Source: Malurus cyaneus samueli (Eukaryota; Chordata; Aves; Passeriformes; Maluridae). From it: a stretch of 64,000 bases of DNA. The translations under genes were made by a program, and so were the position numbers. Of this stretch, positions 11,201-23,200 are shown piece by piece. The DNA is taken from contig CM019217.1 in the NCBI GenBank assembly GCA_009741485.1, forward strand, positions 34,171,485-34,235,484. The letters run 5' to 3'. The notes beneath the pieces were generated by a model. It saw only the letters and a program-made list of their open reading frames with translations, did no database searches and was not told the origin of the DNA. How positions within the stretch are numbered: the first letter of the stretch is position 1; each line of letters opens with the position of its first letter.

Positions 11201-14200
11201 CTTCACAATGCTAATAAAAATACCAGCAGGCTTGATTTTAAAGTGATTGAGGCTCTTGGGTGGAAAGGGGCTATATATGTAACATATATAAGCATATTTA
11301 AAATTACAAAAAACAAAATCTCATGTAAGCCCAAGTCTTCTTATTACTTATTACTGTATTATTTTCAAATTATTATGCTTCACCTAAGAAAATATGTACC
11401 TTAACATATGTATATATATATTTTAAAAATTTTTAACTACTATTAATAACCTACTACTACATATATCTATTATATACGTGTTTTAGCTCCGTTGGTTAGA
11501 GCAGGGTGCTTATAATGCCAAGGTTGTGTGTTTCATCCCCGTATGGGCCATTCACTAGAGAGTAGTCCTTTATGCTCCTTGTGGTATCCTTCCAACTCAA
11601 AATATTCTGTGATTCTTTGAAATACAATATATAAATATATTTTTAATATACACATATGTGTGTGTATATATATATACAAACATGTGTAGGGGAGTGTTAA
11701 CAGCCTGCATGGGAGAAAAATACCACATCCTTGGCTGCCTTGAGAAAAAGATATTGGAATGTATAATTGATAAAGCAGGTGGCCGAACTGAAAACATTGG
11801 CAACACTGCAGCTCTTGCAAACTCACCAATCATATACTTATGAGTAATTAAACAGCTGTCTCTTAACCAATGTATGCTTGACACAAATGTATGCGCTGGT
11901 TGCTAAAGTGGATAAAAGAGGCCTGTCCCTGAATAAAGTTTGTTACTTTTTGTGTGTGTTTATGTGTGTCTGTGTCTGTTATTTTGTGTCTGCAGTCTGG
12001 CCAACACATATGCACATAAATTTCTTGTAACTAATGGACCGTATAACCATACAGTTATCTGATGACCCAAACACATGGGCTTTCCATCTTAGCAGTAGTT
12101 TTAAAGAAAGGAGCTGGAAAATATTTTTCAAACTAATAGGAACAAAATAAGGTGATTTCTTGTATGGTGGACCAGATGCATGTACCATGCATGTATCATT
12201 GATGTGTTTTGGGAAGAGGTGTTTAATGGAATTACTGTGCCTCTTCCTGTCACTAGTATTTTCATGGTTTCTGTTATCTGCATATAATGTTCTATTACAA
12301 TTTATTGTGCTGTTTTTATACCACACTGTTATATTAGAATATATTGAAAATAAAAATAAATAATTGTATTCTGCTCTTCCAGGAATGCAGCTGAGTGTGA
12401 GCAGAAAGTAAGGGTGATGGAAAGCTTGGATGTCTGTTCTCCAAAATTTAGCTTCTCACGAGCAGAGCATGAGATTAAGCAGCAGAACACCCGCATGTTG
12501 TGTGATGTGTTACTAGATCAAGCAGTATTACCTGGAGTGGGAAATATCATAAAAAATGAAGCACTGTTTGATTCTGGTCTTCATCCAGCTGTTAAGGTGG
12601 GTGAATGTCTCAAGATTTTTGTTAAGGACACATATTAAGAATACAAATAAATAAATATAAAATATTTTGCTATTTTCTTACCTTTGTTTTATCATCTGTC
12701 ATTTCTTAAGTTATTCTTGGCAACCAAATTAATGTTTTACCATTGTAACTGGAGATATTTGTCATGACTCTCCTTGGAGCAGATTAACTTTCATATTCCA
12801 TGTCTAACATCCCTTTATGCTACCATTAAACTGACAGTCCATAAATAAGGGAAAGTGAAAAGCGCTCAGGTTTTCTTTGTTCAGTTGCTATCCAAAATAG
12901 TTTATGTGGTAGAGTTGATTATTTTTGCAGCTGCTTCTTCCACTTCTTGTCCTGCTAGCTGGCATCAATGTTTTTTCTACCATTGTTTCTTACTTTTTTT
13001 ATTTTAGTATCCTCAAGCATGTGTCTCCAAACTTTGGTTGAGATGGTATTTGCAAAACAGACTGAGATTACATAGAATGTAAATGGAACCTAATGAAGAT
13101 TAGTAACTGAATTTTTTTAAACATAGTATTTTGAAAGTTGTTCATAGGATTAATCTGGATTTTAATTTTATCTGCAATATGGCAGAAAAAAATGTGTTTT
13201 AAAATGTTGAGTTCTTAACAAAAATTGAGTTGGTTGATATGTCTCTCTAATTGTGATGCCTTTGGCTCACATATTCTTCCTGGATATCTCTCACAGGAAA
13301 GACCCTCATATGATAGGTCATATTATAATCCATGAGCAAATTAGGAGGAAAGTGAGACTTGCTAACTCCATGTGATTCATGTGATCATGAACTCTTTGGT
13401 CAATATAGGGGAAGACAACTGAATTTTGTACTGCATGTTTTGCTCTGTTGAGGCAAAGCACATTGTTTGGTATGCAGGCAGTGAGTTTTTGTAGTACAGA
13501 ACATGAACATGTTCTATTTTACTGAGATGATACATATAATAGGAAGTCAGGGAATTATCACAACATGAAGAAATACAACTCCACATCAATGTTCAAAGTG
13601 TACCTGCATCATATGTAATTTCTGGCCATGGTCCTATAGCATGGTAATATTCTAAAAATCATTCTTGTCTTTCTTACAGGTTTGCCAACTGACAGATGAG
13701 CATATACGTCACTTGGTGAAAATGACACGTGATTTTACACTGCTTTTTTATAAGGTATTGGCACATATTTCTGAAAAACTTCCAAAATGTTACTCTAGCA
13801 TGTTAGCTGTGTGTGATCATCTGGTGAAAACAATATAGAGATGCAGCAAAGTAAGTGTTTTCGTGAATAGGAATGGTGGTTTGTGTGCTCTTTATTAATT
13901 GTGAATTGTCAGATTATGGAAAGGTAGGGGAGGTCAAGACTGTTAAAATAGGCACAGCTTGGCCCAAAAGACTTTCACAGATGCTGCCAGAGGGCTAGTT
14001 TAGTTTTTCTGTGCTGTTATGCCACATTGAACATGTCAGAATTGATGTAGGTTAAGCATAAAGTTACATGTAAGATAATATAAAGATTACTCTCCTAACT
14101 GGGAACTAAAGATTGTCCCAGGAAAATATGAAGATAGCTAATGTGGCTTCCTTTATAAAATTTGAAATAGCAATTAGATTTATTTGACTAAATAGTTTGT

Positions 14201-17200
14201 AGCTTCTAACCACTTTTTTTTTTCCCTAACTGAAATAATGGGTTTGTTTGCTAAAGTGAAACACTAAATAAAGTGAAATACTAACTCCCTACTGTTACGA
14301 CTTCAATAGGACTTAATTTCTTCCCCTGTAAATTCCATAAGTCCTGCTGTTCTTTAACTTTCCGCTACAGAAAAAGAGAGAATTTGACCTAATTCTTCTA
14401 TGTTTTGTTTCTTTAAGCTGCATGCAAAGAAATGAACAGCCGTAGTGGCATTTTTGTCAGTTTCTCTTGATGTTCATGAAAGGCAAGGAACTAGCACTGC
14501 TAAAAAGAAATTTTTTTTTGGTAGGTGAAGGGGAGGGCACCTAACATTCCTAAATAATAAAGGCTAAAACTATAGTTTGTTGATTAGTCTGCTTAAATGT
14601 CTGCTTTTCCTCAACCCACAAAAAGAGTACTTTAGTTTGTTGGCCAGGGAAATGTTTTCATTCTCCAAACTTCATAGTGAAGTCTACCAGTAAAGAGACA
14701 CCATCTAGTTCTGCAACAACTATAATACTCAGAAGTTTAAAGGCTTTTAGACTGATAATAAATAAGTTAAAATTTATGTTCAGCTATTTTGAAAACTTTT
14801 ACAATCCACATTTAGCAAGTATTCATCAGGCAAGTACATTCAAGAGGGCTAGCCTCTCCTCCCATCTTAGAGGCATAATAAAAATACATTAATATAAGGG
14901 ATAATGCCTGATTTTTTTTATTGACTATTAGATTGTTTGCAGCAATTATACTGTATCATTACAGATGCAAAGTGATGAAGAATTTTGTTTGTGTAAAAAG
15001 CTGTTGCTTTTGTTTGGTTTTTACATAACTGAATAGGAAAAAACTACTCATAAGGAACTGACTGAAAACCTTGAGGAAGCAGCTGTGAATATTCATGCAA
15101 ATATATATTAGTAACTCCTTCTGATTGACCTGAGTTTGTACTGGCACAAGAATTCTCTTTCAGCAAGACTGATGAATAAAAGCACAGCAAAGCAAATATC
15201 CTGTGCTCAAAGACACCTCTATTTTGGCAGAACTCCAAGGGTCTTCATGCAGTATGGCGCTAGTGCTATTGAACTCTGCCAGAGCTGTGCTGGTGTTGCT
15301 GGGCCAGCTGTGGTATTGTTTGAACTGTGCCCAAGGATTTGCGATTGGAGTGCAGAAACTTGTGTGGCTCTGCAGAATTGGCTGCATCTCTACTGGGTTC
15401 TTCTTGTTCAGATTATTTTTGCTGCATTTAGCTGTACTGTGTCTGTGCTGACTTCATGTGAATTGTCTCGTGAAATGTGTCTGCCTGTCAGCTGTTTGAA
15501 GTCTCTTTAATTCACTGTGCCCTTGGGCTTGTACTGTACTTTATTTAATATAACTTTCTGCCAGGATCTGGGGAACGCACCATAGTGCCATGAGCCAAAT
15601 TGTCTGGCACGGCCAGGGCCAAATGAAACTGAGCAACTTTACTGAGCACTACCCAACATTTACAGAATCTCAGGAATATTTCTGCATTGCACAGTTCTTT
15701 AGGTTTTGGGAAGGCTTATTAACCCAGATTGTAGCATCAGGTCTGAGCTGCCACTGTGCTGTAGTTTTGGCTCTTTTGAGGGAGAGAGAAGATGGTGTTG
15801 GTTTTGTGGTTTGTTGTATTTTCTATGCTGCATTGATTGGAGCTCATTAGCTCTTCGAGAAGACTCCTGCAGGTGAAAGACAACTGGTGCTGAATCAGAG
15901 CTAGCTGGTCCAGCTGAACTCAGAGTCCCTAGCATGTATTTGCTTGCAGTTTGCTAGTATATTTTTTTCCCTTCTTTTAATTCATTATGTGGAGAATTAC
16001 AGACACTGTTATACCTGATTTGTCAATTTTTTACTTAAAATGTGAAACACAGATAGCCCTTATTAGTGGCCCAAATATCTTCATCTAGTCATTGAGTTGT
16101 CAGTTTATGTAGGGTTTTTTATTTTCAGACTCACATTATATTTATACTGAGTCTCTGACTTGGAATTTAAACCTGTTCTGTTCTAGTGCCGCAAAACTGG
16201 GTCTCCACTCTACAAACACTATAAAGTGTACAAGCGCCCAGCCTGCAGGGAGTGCAATGGCAGCATCACTGTGTGTCGTTTAGGAGACAATAACAGGATG
16301 ACTTACTTCTGCTCTCAGTGTCAAAAAATGGATCCCCAGCTTCTCAATCTTAGGTATGAAGGTAACATGGTGATACTTTTAAGCACCTCAAAGTGCTATT
16401 TCAGTAAGAGGACACTCCCTTTGAAATAGGATTGATCTGTGTGCATTTCATAACTAAAGTAACTGTGCCAGACAAAACCAGAATACCTTGCAAAAGAAAA
16501 ATGTTTTGGCCATTGGTATTTAAAACTGGTTAGAAGCTTTGATTCTTTGATACTAGGCCTTTCAAAGGCACCATCTATTATGAAGTAGCTATTACTCTAA
16601 TTAAATGTAGGAATTATAAAACGATTCAGAGTACTCAGACTTATTCACTGAAACTAAGTCACTGGAAAAGTTGCCCTTTATTCTTGGTGTTATCAATATA
16701 ATGGGCTTGGATGTTTCCACACTACTGAGTTGAATATCATGAAGTAGGAATTTGTGTCTCTTTTTGCAGGATAACCCTGTCAGCCCTGGAATATTTAAAT
16801 AGCTGTGCATCTATGCAATTTTCTTGTGGCTATAGAATTGTACTGAGGATAACTAAAATTTCAGTAAATTCAGAATGCAACAGATGTTTTGGGGGCTTTG
16901 TACTTTTTCTTCCTCCTTATTGGATTTTAAAAGCTTTTACTATAGGTGTGCTACAGAGACACTTTCACTTCCACATGAATTGTGCTAGTAGCAGCTTTCC
17001 TTCTTTTATTTCAGGAAAGCAGAAAATGCATTTGATATCACAAACGTTCAAAAGGTAAAAGTTCCAAAAGCACCTTATTCAGGCTTAGATACCTGTTATT
17101 CTTGAAAATTTTCATCTGAGGCTTCACAGTTTTGCCTTTATACTCTGTCACTCTTATATAAGATGCTGTTTCACTTTGTAACTTTGCCTCATTAGTGACT

Positions 17201-20200
17201 GTGTATATATATATATATATTTTAGATTAGATTTACAGAACACACAAATCCCTCTCGTACCTCCAAGCTTCTTTTAAGATTCAGATGGCTGAAGGGATTT
17301 TGGTTAAAGCTTAAAAATTGCCTTTGAGAATTCCAGCATGGAAGATAAATATTTCACAAGCTGATAACCCCAATCTGCTGTATTTTCAGAAAGTAATAAT
17401 GAGAAATATTTTGCAAAAGGGTAGGAAAAGACAGCAATGTTGTGTTGAGTCAGATACCTAGAAAACAATATAGGAAAAAAATCCTTCTCTCTCTGTTCTA
17501 GAACAAGTAGTGATTTGGGGTTTTGTTGTCGTATTTTTAAATAAATAATTACAGACTGCTCAATTTCAGTGAAAAAACATTGTAGTGGTACCTATAAAAT
17601 AAAAAGGTGGTCTGTTCTTTGTGTTCTACTGCTCTTTTCAATAATGCAACAACTGTTACCATGTAACAGTTTGTGCAGCTCAATTAATTTACCTGCCATT
17701 TCATGCTTTTCACATTTGAAGACTGGAAGGAGCTCATGTGATCAGACTGACTTGCTACAGATCATAAACTGTAGAATTTAATCCAGTGGTTCTTGGTTCA
17801 AGTCAAGTAGCTTATGATTTTGCTCAACAGAAAAAATTAAGAAAATACCCATTATAAACTTAAAAACCCCATCAAATTAAAATGTACTTTGAATTTTAAA
17901 AATAGATCTTTCTCCACATATTTCATAAAATGGGAAAGGGTGTGGCAAGTAATGACAGTACAAATGAACCAGAGGAACATGGAATTAAACCCCAAAACAC
18001 GACACACTGAATATATTCAGTCTAGCATTTTTGATAGCTGAGTAGAACAACAGTTGTAATAATGTGAAAATACCCATTTTCACATGGGTGAACACAGTTC
18101 AGCTGTTTTGCTATCTAGCCACAGTATTTTGGTGAATGCTACTGTAATGTCTGTTCTACCTCTTAACAACACAGGCTCTTTGGTGTGTCAGTTCTCATTA
18201 TCCTCCTTAGTTTTCCTGTTGTGGAAGATGTTGTAGGTAGAGGATATCTCTACCATTATCTTAGAAATCTAGCCTGTTACAGAGAGTGGAAAAAGTGATA
18301 GATCAAAGAAGTGTCACAACAATTCCCAATTACAGCATTTGCATTATTAATTGAAGTGCTTGAATACTTAGGATTAATAAGTCTCTAAAAAGGGCACAAT
18401 TCCATAAAAACTATGAAGAAGAATGCTGGACAGCTTATCAACCATAAGTTGTTTGATATCATAGTACTTAAAATTTACAAGCATAATTTACTGAACAGCT
18501 AAGTTCAAGTTACATTTAACATGCTGTCAGTGTTTGGATACTATGACAAGTAGTTCCTGGTAACACTTAGTGACTGTAAAGGAGTAACTGATTCTATAAC
18601 AGTGTATCAACATAGAAATATTATAATTTACAGGAAAATAAATAAAACAAGATCTTTAGTGGTGTCTGGAGTATAGCTTTGGCTCACATGTCATAGCTAG
18701 GTTTCATAATTCTGAACAGGTTCTTACATGTTTAAAGGCTTTCCAACAAATGGTGACACACAAGAGACTTTCTAACTTTTAAGGCTTTCAGTGCTTTTTG
18801 GCTGTTATGATAACAAAGAGGACTTATGGGTAGCATTTGAATGAGAACAAAAAAAAATATTTGCTAGACTGTGTGATTTTCTGCAATTCATATTCTAAAC
18901 AGTTCTTCGTCCAGATGCATTTGTTAGCAAGTGTTCTCTAACAGGGAAAAGCACTGAAACAGTCTCCCTTTTTCACCAAGATTTTTGCTGCAATACTTGA
19001 AAATGTGGGGAATCTGAGAGGCTGGGGCATTGTGCTGGAGAGTACACCAGTTAATAATTAACTTTCTGTCAATTCCTTGTTTAAATATTTTTATTTGTAT
19101 TACTTCTGCAGCATCTGGAAAGATTTACCCTTGAGGTAAAGAAAAGAAAATCAAACTTGGACATGCTGTCCAAGCTCTGATAGGAGGCATAACACTAGGT
19201 ACTGTTTGTTCTCTAGCCCCATGGCTCCTTGCACAGAGTGATGTAAGGCAATTTGTAGCAGGACCGTCACAAAACACTAACATCATTCTTTTGTTTCACA
19301 GCAAACTGCCAGCGCGAAATAGCCTAATTGGCTGGGCATATGGCAGGGGGTCATGTTCTAATGAACATGTAGCTCGGAAATCTGAAGAAGAATGGACGTG
19401 TATGCGCTGCACCCTAATAAACAAGCCTTCTGCTGAAATTTGTGATGCCTGTTTGACTTCAAGACCTGAAGGTATTGAAGGGTTTTCTGGCATCTGTATC
19501 AGGAAAGTGGGGAGGACTGTGGTTTTGATGTAGTTTTTAGGTAGAAGTGTCTCATTGTGAATCATATTTATATAACTAGCTAACTTGAAGTCAGAACTTG
19601 AAGAAATCTTACACAGAAGTATGAAAGCTATCTTGTCTTAAATGCCAAAAGTATTATCTTCCAATCTGGTGTGGAGGTGGGATTCTATAGGTAAGTGTCT
19701 TCAGTGACCCTTTGTTTTCACTGGGGCAAGGAGTGAGAAAAGTCACCATTCTTTCAACTCCTTAAAACCATTCAAAGTTTGCAGTGTAAGTCTGACTTAG
19801 AAATCATCAAGGGCCACAAAATTAACTATCATTCTTACATGTGAACAAAAGCAGTATATTTTAGTATCTTTTTCTAAAAGGATGTCAGTTTCCTCAGGAG
19901 CTAGGTTTTTTTCCCTCCAAGTTCAGAGTAAAAATGGTTCTAGACTTCTTACTTAAATTTGTTTTGTTTGTCTCTTGCTAGAGCTTTTAATGCTGCTATC
20001 TACTTGAAGTATTGCTTCATTGCTTGATTTTTATGAATGGAGTGATGTGTGGAAAACCCTTATCTTGCACTAGCTATAGTACCTTTTCTCATAAATCAAT
20101 AAAAGTATGTCTTTATGTCTTACATGACAGTTGTTGCCAACACAGACTAATCTTGCATAATTCTTCTGCAAAATCAGCACCAGAAACCTGGAAATTTTAA

Positions 20201-23200
20201 TCTGTTTACAGAGTAAGATTTGCCAACTAACATTTATCCTGGAATAAATAATGTCAGCTGGGCTTAATAATATATTATTCCATGTGCACAACTGCTTTAT
20301 TTTAAGCTTTGAAACAAAACCTTGTTTCTTCTCCAAGTACTTTCCAAGTACTTCCAAGTTTTACTTGTTTAGTTATATACAATTACTGAAAACAGGCCTA
20401 GAATTTGAAGATGTGTTAGACTTGATGGAATACTGTTAGAAAAATCTTGTTTTTAAAAATAAGTTACTTCTGCATCGTAGGAATGGTATTTGAGATTTTT
20501 TTTTTCAAATATGGGTTTGCTTACCTCTCTTTTTTTTCAATCCTTAAGACTGTTTCCCTTCTCACTTTGTTTAGTGTTTGTCTTTTATATTGTTTCTAAA
20601 ATTAACTACTGTCACCAGAAACATTTGAATTTTCGAGGACAGAATACTTTGTATGTAAAATTAACTGCTGGCCCTACAGCCAAAATCATTCAGTCTGTAG
20701 ATAGATAATTATTTACCATTACATTGCAATTCCATATTCCTTTGCTAAGTACATGGCTGAGCTACTATTCTTTCTTTAAAAGTCTGAATGCACTGAAACC
20801 AATTCTTCTTTTGTTTCTGAGTAAGAATACCTTTGGGAGAGAGTGTGCCCTTGTATATGTTTCTACCCATTGTTCTCTTTAATTCCCTCTTCTTTGCAGG
20901 AAGGGATGATAGAGGGCATTCACTGGATACAGCAGAAAAGGAAGGACTCTGTCCTTGGATACTGTGGCTTCACAGCTATTTAAAAAGATTGCACATAGGG
21001 ATGACATCAAGTTCTTTTCACCCTTTTCTTTTTAAAGGAACTGCCTGCAGACTCCTTATGTGTTAAATGGGCACTGATAAATTATGCTCATTTTTTTTAA
21101 ATGATTATTGCCCACTAGGAGTGCCTCTGATTCTGTGGAGAAACTGTTGTTTATGCCAGGAAGTAAACACAAAGCAAATGTCTGAACTGCTTTCTTCTGA
21201 AAAGCCTCTTACACTAACTTTGGATGCACACAAAGTTTGGAAAGGACAGAAACCCTGAAAACACTAAAGAACCCAAAATCTGATTTAACCTTTTTGTGTC
21301 AATAGTGAAGTAATGCTTTAAAAATGGATAATGCATTGCTGCTTGGAGGTACCATACTTAGTGATCTCCCATTGCTGGTGTTATAAAAGGTTATTTTGAA
21401 AAATTTAAATACTTTAATCCTTGTGTTTGGGCAAATTCAATTTTTTATGGTTGACTGTCCAATAGCTTTCATTTACATAGTACTATTGACTGATCCTATT
21501 CAAGCAGTAGTAATGTTAGCTTGAAACACATTTTACATTACTCCAAAAGTGCATGAAGCTGTTTTACTGTAAGAAATTTTGTACTCTTATCTAATTTGTG
21601 ACAGGTTTTGAGATTAGTACTGTAAACTTACTCTTTCATTCTTTATATGATGACTTATGAATACAGATCAGAAAAACAATGTATTATTCTATGCGGATGG
21701 ATTATAACTAATAATTTTTTCCTTAGTTCCAAAGATGGAGCGTTTTGAAGATTCTGCAGCCTTTAACACAAACTTAATGAAGTACCCTTGTAATAATTTC
21801 AGAAAACCAAGCACAGAAATAAAGATCAATAGGAAAACTGCATTTGGAACTACAACTCTTGTCTTGACAGATCTTGGTAACAAAGTAAGAAATGATACCC
21901 AGGTATCCAATGAACACTGTCAGTGTGTTACTCCAAAAACCAATTGTAAACAGATCCAAAGCAATGCCTACCAGTCAGGGGGAAGCACAGACAAGGACTG
22001 CTCAGCACACATAACTGCTCTGGCTTTGTCCTCATCTCAGCAACCTGTCTGTTTCAAACATGTACAGAAGAAACAGAAGACTGATCATATACCTTCAACT
22101 CACCCATATAATACAGCAATTAGGTATGTATTCTAAAATGAAAACGAGCCTTTATAAAGCCATAAACCAACTTTATCCTTAACGATTAATTGAATATTGT
22201 GCTGTTTGGCTCAAGAGTGTTGTCTTTGGATTTATTCCTGCAGTAACTTATTCTAGGCTAGCTGTATGTCAGATTTCAAAAGCACTGAATGACCTAGGCA
22301 GTCACTAGAAAAGTCCTGATTTTGGCATTTGGCCAGTACTGTTAGCTAAACAGCTGTTAATAGTTCAGCTATTCCCACTGAATAGGATAGTTTGGCTTTA
22401 ATAGGTGAAGCACAGTTCTAACTAAGGAGTTAACTAATCTTAGCACTGTAGTTGCTATCTGCTTAGAGAGATCTTGAAGTCAGTGTGAAAGATTACAAAA
22501 GCAAGCTAGCTGGATGAATATATTCTAATTAAAGTTATTTGTCAGCTACCACTTTTCAACATTCTTCCATGTTAGGAAACTCTGTACAGGTACCTTGATG
22601 AACTTCCCATTACTGCTTTTACGTTAACTTTCTTTCCTATTCTATATATAATCACTTATATGCTCTATCCAACCTCAACTTTTATTTACAGGGTCTGTTC
22701 AGAACACATCCATTGTTTAGTTAAGAGAAATGTGAGAATCTATGAGGGTTGTCAAGGAAAAGTTGGGCAGACATTCACAACACTAATGGGAGTGCAAGGT
22801 AGATGTCACTTACAATGATAAATTATGCAGGCTGAATGTGAAATATTGATGATATGCTACAAAATTCTTGGTCATGTGTCTGTTCTAAAATACAGAAATT
22901 ACTTCTTGCATTGTTGAAGCACCAGTTTTGAAGCTATTTCACTGACTAGCCAGGCTAGACTGTATGAATACCATTTCTTCTTGTGCTCTCAGTAGAGGAC
23001 TGAGGAACTGAGGCTGTAGGTATGATAACTGAGAATACAGAGGAATGCAAACAAGAAATGAGACAGCATCAATCACAATAATAGGTGGCTGTAGCAAGTC
23101 ATCAACTGAAATGTTGAAAAAAGTACTAAAAAAGCAACCAAAACCAACAAAAAATCTGTTAGTTATTTTTAATTTCTTGTGTTTTAATGAGGTATTGGAA

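Larger units (their letters stand above)
10742..12382 (+). other. NEIL3 intron 3
   Basis: GTAAAG...TTCCAG intron with AT-rich flanks. It holds a tRNA-derived SINE, a TA/CA microsatellite-like patch near 11.64-11.68 kb and an LTR, each listed separately. No other exon is evident. Confidence 0.8.

Noticed and set aside
11481..11555. Functional tRNA-Ile gene
   Set aside because: Stem positions and B box are mutated, and the sequence runs straight into a CR1-like tail, so it is a SINE.
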